From positions 1-64,000 of the forward strand of contig CAWGFO010000002.1 in NCBI GenBank assembly GCA_963821925.1: a stretch of 64,000 nt of DNA, in the 5' to 3' direction. The DNA comes from JAOUEA01 sp963821925. Lineage in GTDB: Bacteria > Actinomycetota > UBA4738 > HRBIN12. This document shows positions 61,989-64,000 of the stretch, piece by piece (position 1 is the first letter of the stretch; each line of letters starts with the position of its first letter). The notes beneath the pieces are model-generated. The model had not been told where the DNA came from. It saw nothing but the letters and a program-made list of their open reading frames with translations, and did no database searches. The translations under genes were made by a program, and so were the position numbers.

Positions 61989-64000
61989 TTGATCTGCGTC
62001 GCGTGCGGAACCCAGAACGACCCCGATCGCAAGTTCTGCCTGGAGTGCGGTGCCCGCCTGTCGATGGTCTGTCCGTCCTGCGGCAGCCCGAACCCGCCCG
62101 GCAAGTTCTGCGGCGAGTGCGGCTCGGCGCTCGCGGGCGGGGGAGGTGCGCCCGACGAGCTTCCGGCCGCCGAAGCGGCGCCACGCCCGACCGAGCGACG
62201 CCTGGTCTCGGTCTTGTTCCTCGACCTGGTGTCGTTCACCACGCTCTCCGAGCAACGTGACGCCGAAGACATGCGTTCGCTGATGGACGCGTACTTCGAC
62301 GCTGCGCAGACCGTGATCGAACGCCACGGCGGCGTGGTCGAGAAGTTCATCGGGGACGCGGTCATGGCGGTGTGGGGGACGCCGGTCACCCACGAGGACG
62401 ACGCCGAGCGAGCGGTTCGTGCCGGCCTCGAGCTCGTGGACACGGTCGCCGCGCTCGGTGCATCGATGGACCTTCCGCTGCAGGCTCGCGGCGGCGTGCT
62501 GACGGGGGAGGCGGCCACCTCGCCCGACGCCGAGAACCAGGGCATGGTCACGGGCGACATGGTGAACACCGCGTCCCGGCTGCAGTCCGCCGCCGAGCCG
62601 GGTCAGGTGTTCGTGGGCGAGGCCACGTTCCGCGCCGCCTCGCGCGCCGTCGCCTTCGACGCGGTGGGCGACCTCACGCTGAAGGGCAAGGGGGGGTCGG
62701 TTCCCGCATGGCGCGCCCTCCGCGTGGTCGCCGAGCGCCAGGGTTACAACCGCGTCGGGATCGAGCCGCCGTTCGTGGGCCGCGCCGAGGAGCTCCGTCA
62801 GCTGAAGGAGATGCTGCACGCGACCGGCCGCGAAGGGAAGTCGCGCGTGGTCTCGGTGATGGGGGTGGGCGGCATCGGCAAGTCGCGCCTTGCCTGGGAG
62901 CTCCTCAAGTACGTCGACGGCCTCGCGGAGACGATCTGGTGGCACCACGGGCGATGCCCATCCTACGGCGACGGCATCACGTTCTGGGCGCTCGGCGAGA
63001 TGGTCCGGATGCGTGCCGGGATCGCGGAGACCGACGCCCCGGGAGTGTCGCGGTCGAAGCTGGCGGCGTCGGTCGCCGAGCACGTGCCCGACGAGGACGA
63101 GCGCCACTGGCTCGAGCCTCGGCTTGCGTTCCTGCTGGGGCTCGACGAACGGCCCGCCGGCGGCCGCGAGGAGCTGTTCGCCGCCTGGCGGACCTTCTTC
63201 GAGCGGATCAGCGACGGGGGGACGGTCGCGATGGTGTTCGAGGACCTGCAGTGGGCCGACGCGGGTCTGCTCGACTTCATCGAGTCGATGCTCGAATGGT
63301 CGCGGAACAAGCCGATCTTCATCGTCACGCTGGCGCGTCCGGAGCTCCTCGACCGCCGACCGAACTGGGGCTCGGGCCAGCGCAGCTTCCTGGCGATGCA
63401 CCTGGAGCCGCCTGCCGGATGCGACGATGGCCGAACTCGTGCGCGGGATGGTGCCCGGCGCCGACGCCATCGCCGTGACCCGGATCGTCGAGCGGGCCGA
63501 GGGCATGCCGCTGTACGCCGTCGAGATGATCCGGATGCTCGCCGACCGCGGCGTGCTGCGGCCCGGCGAGGGCTCCTTCGAGCTCGTGGGCGACCTCGGC
63601 GAGATCCAGGTCCCGGAGACGCTGCACGCGCTGATCGCCTCGCGGCTCGACGCGCTCGGGCCGGAGGACCGCGTGCTGCTGCAGGAGGCCGCGGTCCTCG
63701 GGCGAGAGCTTCACGCTCGATGCCCTCGCGGCCGTCGCCGATCGCCGACCCCGCATCGCTCGAGCCACGGCTCCTCGACTTCACCCGCAAGGAGTTCCTC
63801 GCGTTCGAGGCCGATCCCCGCTCCCCGGAACGGGGCCAGTACGCGTTCGTCCAGAGCATCATCCGGGAGGTCGCCTACGGGATGCTTTCGAAGGCCGATC
63901 GTCGCAGCCGACACCTGGCGGCGGCCCACCACTTCGAATCCGCCGGCGAGGACGAGCTGGCCGGCGTCGTGGCCGCGCACTACGTCGAGGCGCTCGGCGC
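61989..64000 (+). CDS. zinc-ribbon adenylate cyclase with AAA/LuxR-type ATPase, 3' end outside window, frameshifted
   Basis: TTG start behind GAAGGGA; runs past the right edge. Two zinc ribbons (C-V-A-C-G/C-L-E-C-G and C-P-S-C-G/C-G-E-C-G, residues 3-45), class III cyclase (about 75-240) with L-F-L-D-L-V-S-F, F-I-G-D-A-V-M-A-V-W and M-V-N-T-A-S-R, then an AAA/predicted-ATPase region with P-F-V-G-R-A-E-E-L, G-V-G-G-I-G-K-S-R (about 295) and V-F-E-D-L-Q-W-A-D (Walker B), followed by E-G-M-P-L-Y-A-V-E-M. Single-base shifts near 63415, 63705 and 63750. Commonest cyclase architecture of actinobacteria; the 10008 remnant looks like a broken copy. Confidence 0.85.
   Translation, partial: MICVACGTQNDPDRKFCLECGARLSMVCPSCGSPNPPGKFCGECGSALAGGGGAPDELPAAEAAPRPTERRLVSVLFLDLVSFTTLSEQRDAEDMRSLMDAYFDAAQTVIERHGGVVEKFIGDAVMAVWGTPVTHEDDAERAVRAGLELVDTVAALGASMDLPLQARGGVLTGEAATSPDAENQGMVTGDMVNTASRLQSAAEPGQVFVGEATFRAASRAVAFDAVGDLTLKGKGGSVPAWRALRVVAERQGYNRVGIEPPFVGRAEELRQLKEMLHATGREGKSRVVSVMGVGGIGKSRLAWELLKYVDGLAETIWWHHGRCPSYGDGITFWALGEMVRMRAGIAETDAPGVSRSKLAASVAEHVPDEDERHWLEPRLAFLLGLDERPAGGREELFAAWRTFFERISDGGTVAMVFEDLQWADAGLLDFIESMLEWSRNKPIFIVTLARPELLDRRPNWGSGQRSFLAMHLEPPAGCDDGRTRARDGARRRRHRRDPDRRAGRGHAAVRRRDDPDARRPRRAAARRGLLRARGRPRRDPGPGDAARADRLAARRARAGGPRAAAGGRGPRARASRSMPSRPSPIADPASLEPRLLDFTRKEFLAFEADPRSPERGQYAFVQSIIREVAYGMLSKADRRSRHLAAAHHFESAGEDELAGVVAAHYVEALG

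Noticed and set aside
62372..63478. 368-codon plus-strand frame
   Set aside because: Arg/Gly-rich shadow of the cyclase-AAA gene, which reads from 61989 in another frame with all motifs.

Overview
The window is very G+C-rich (roughly 70% by eye), with strong G/C bias at third codon positions, many GTG/TTG starts, and short intergenic gaps. The gene content (an F420-type luciferase-like oxidoreductase, PadR plus HAAS pair, CDGSH protein, PRC-barrel, small DUF-type membrane proteins, many class III cyclases fused to AAA/STAND modules) suggests a free-living soil or sediment bacterium of the Actinomycetota or possibly Chloroflexota. No rRNA or tRNA gene, CRISPR array or complete insertion sequence was seen. 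Thirteen or so genes have a TANNNT -10 hexamer only 6-8 nt before the start codon, often with no Shine-Dalgarno, which points to frequent leaderless transcription.

Layout. 1-10.4 kb is an ADP-ribose-flavoured neighbourhood: the end of an ADP-ribosylglycohydrolase, a secreted nuclease, a membrane protein/VWA-lipoprotein pair, a Cys-rich domain protein, a PARG-like glycohydrolase, an XRE regulator with a palindromic operator, an amidotransferase-like protein, an ARPP-1-type protein and a Cys-X5-Arg phosphatase, ending in a truncated cyclase. 10.4-12 kb holds small metabolic genes. 12.1-15.0 kb is a restriction-modification-repair module: a mismatch glycosylase resembling Mig.MthI, a C5-cytosine methyltransferase and a convergent BglII-like endonuclease. 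15-28 kb is ordinary accessory and housekeeping content (methyltransferase, sialidase-like secreted protein, PadR/HAAS, LLM oxidoreductase, a 1192-residue GH5 fusion, GNAT, a serine-hydrolase pair). 28.4-33.4 kb is one giant cyclase-STAND-WD40 gene. 33-53 kb mixes small enzymes, a sulfatase, an AraC regulator beside a DmdA/GcvT-like enzyme, two methyltransferases, a PLP decarboxylase, a GH26-like lipoprotein, an ABC exporter and an MFS transporter. 52.8-64 kb is a cAMP-signalling region: a PAS protein, a receptor-type cyclase with a seven-bladed propeller and a peptide-binding domain, a transporter-HEAT-cyclic-nucleotide-binding fusion, two more cyclases and a second DmdA/GcvT paralogue.

About twenty genes are broken by single-base shifts, heavily concentrated in 1.2-15 kb and again at 31.4-32.5, 34.1, 45.3, 60.2 and 63.4-63.8 kb, whereas 15.2-31.4 kb reads cleanly. 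At least one shift lies in a seven-G run, so many are probably assembly indels; spans given for those genes are the reconstructed whole gene. Function statements are from motif recognition by eye and from memory of the families; no database search was run.
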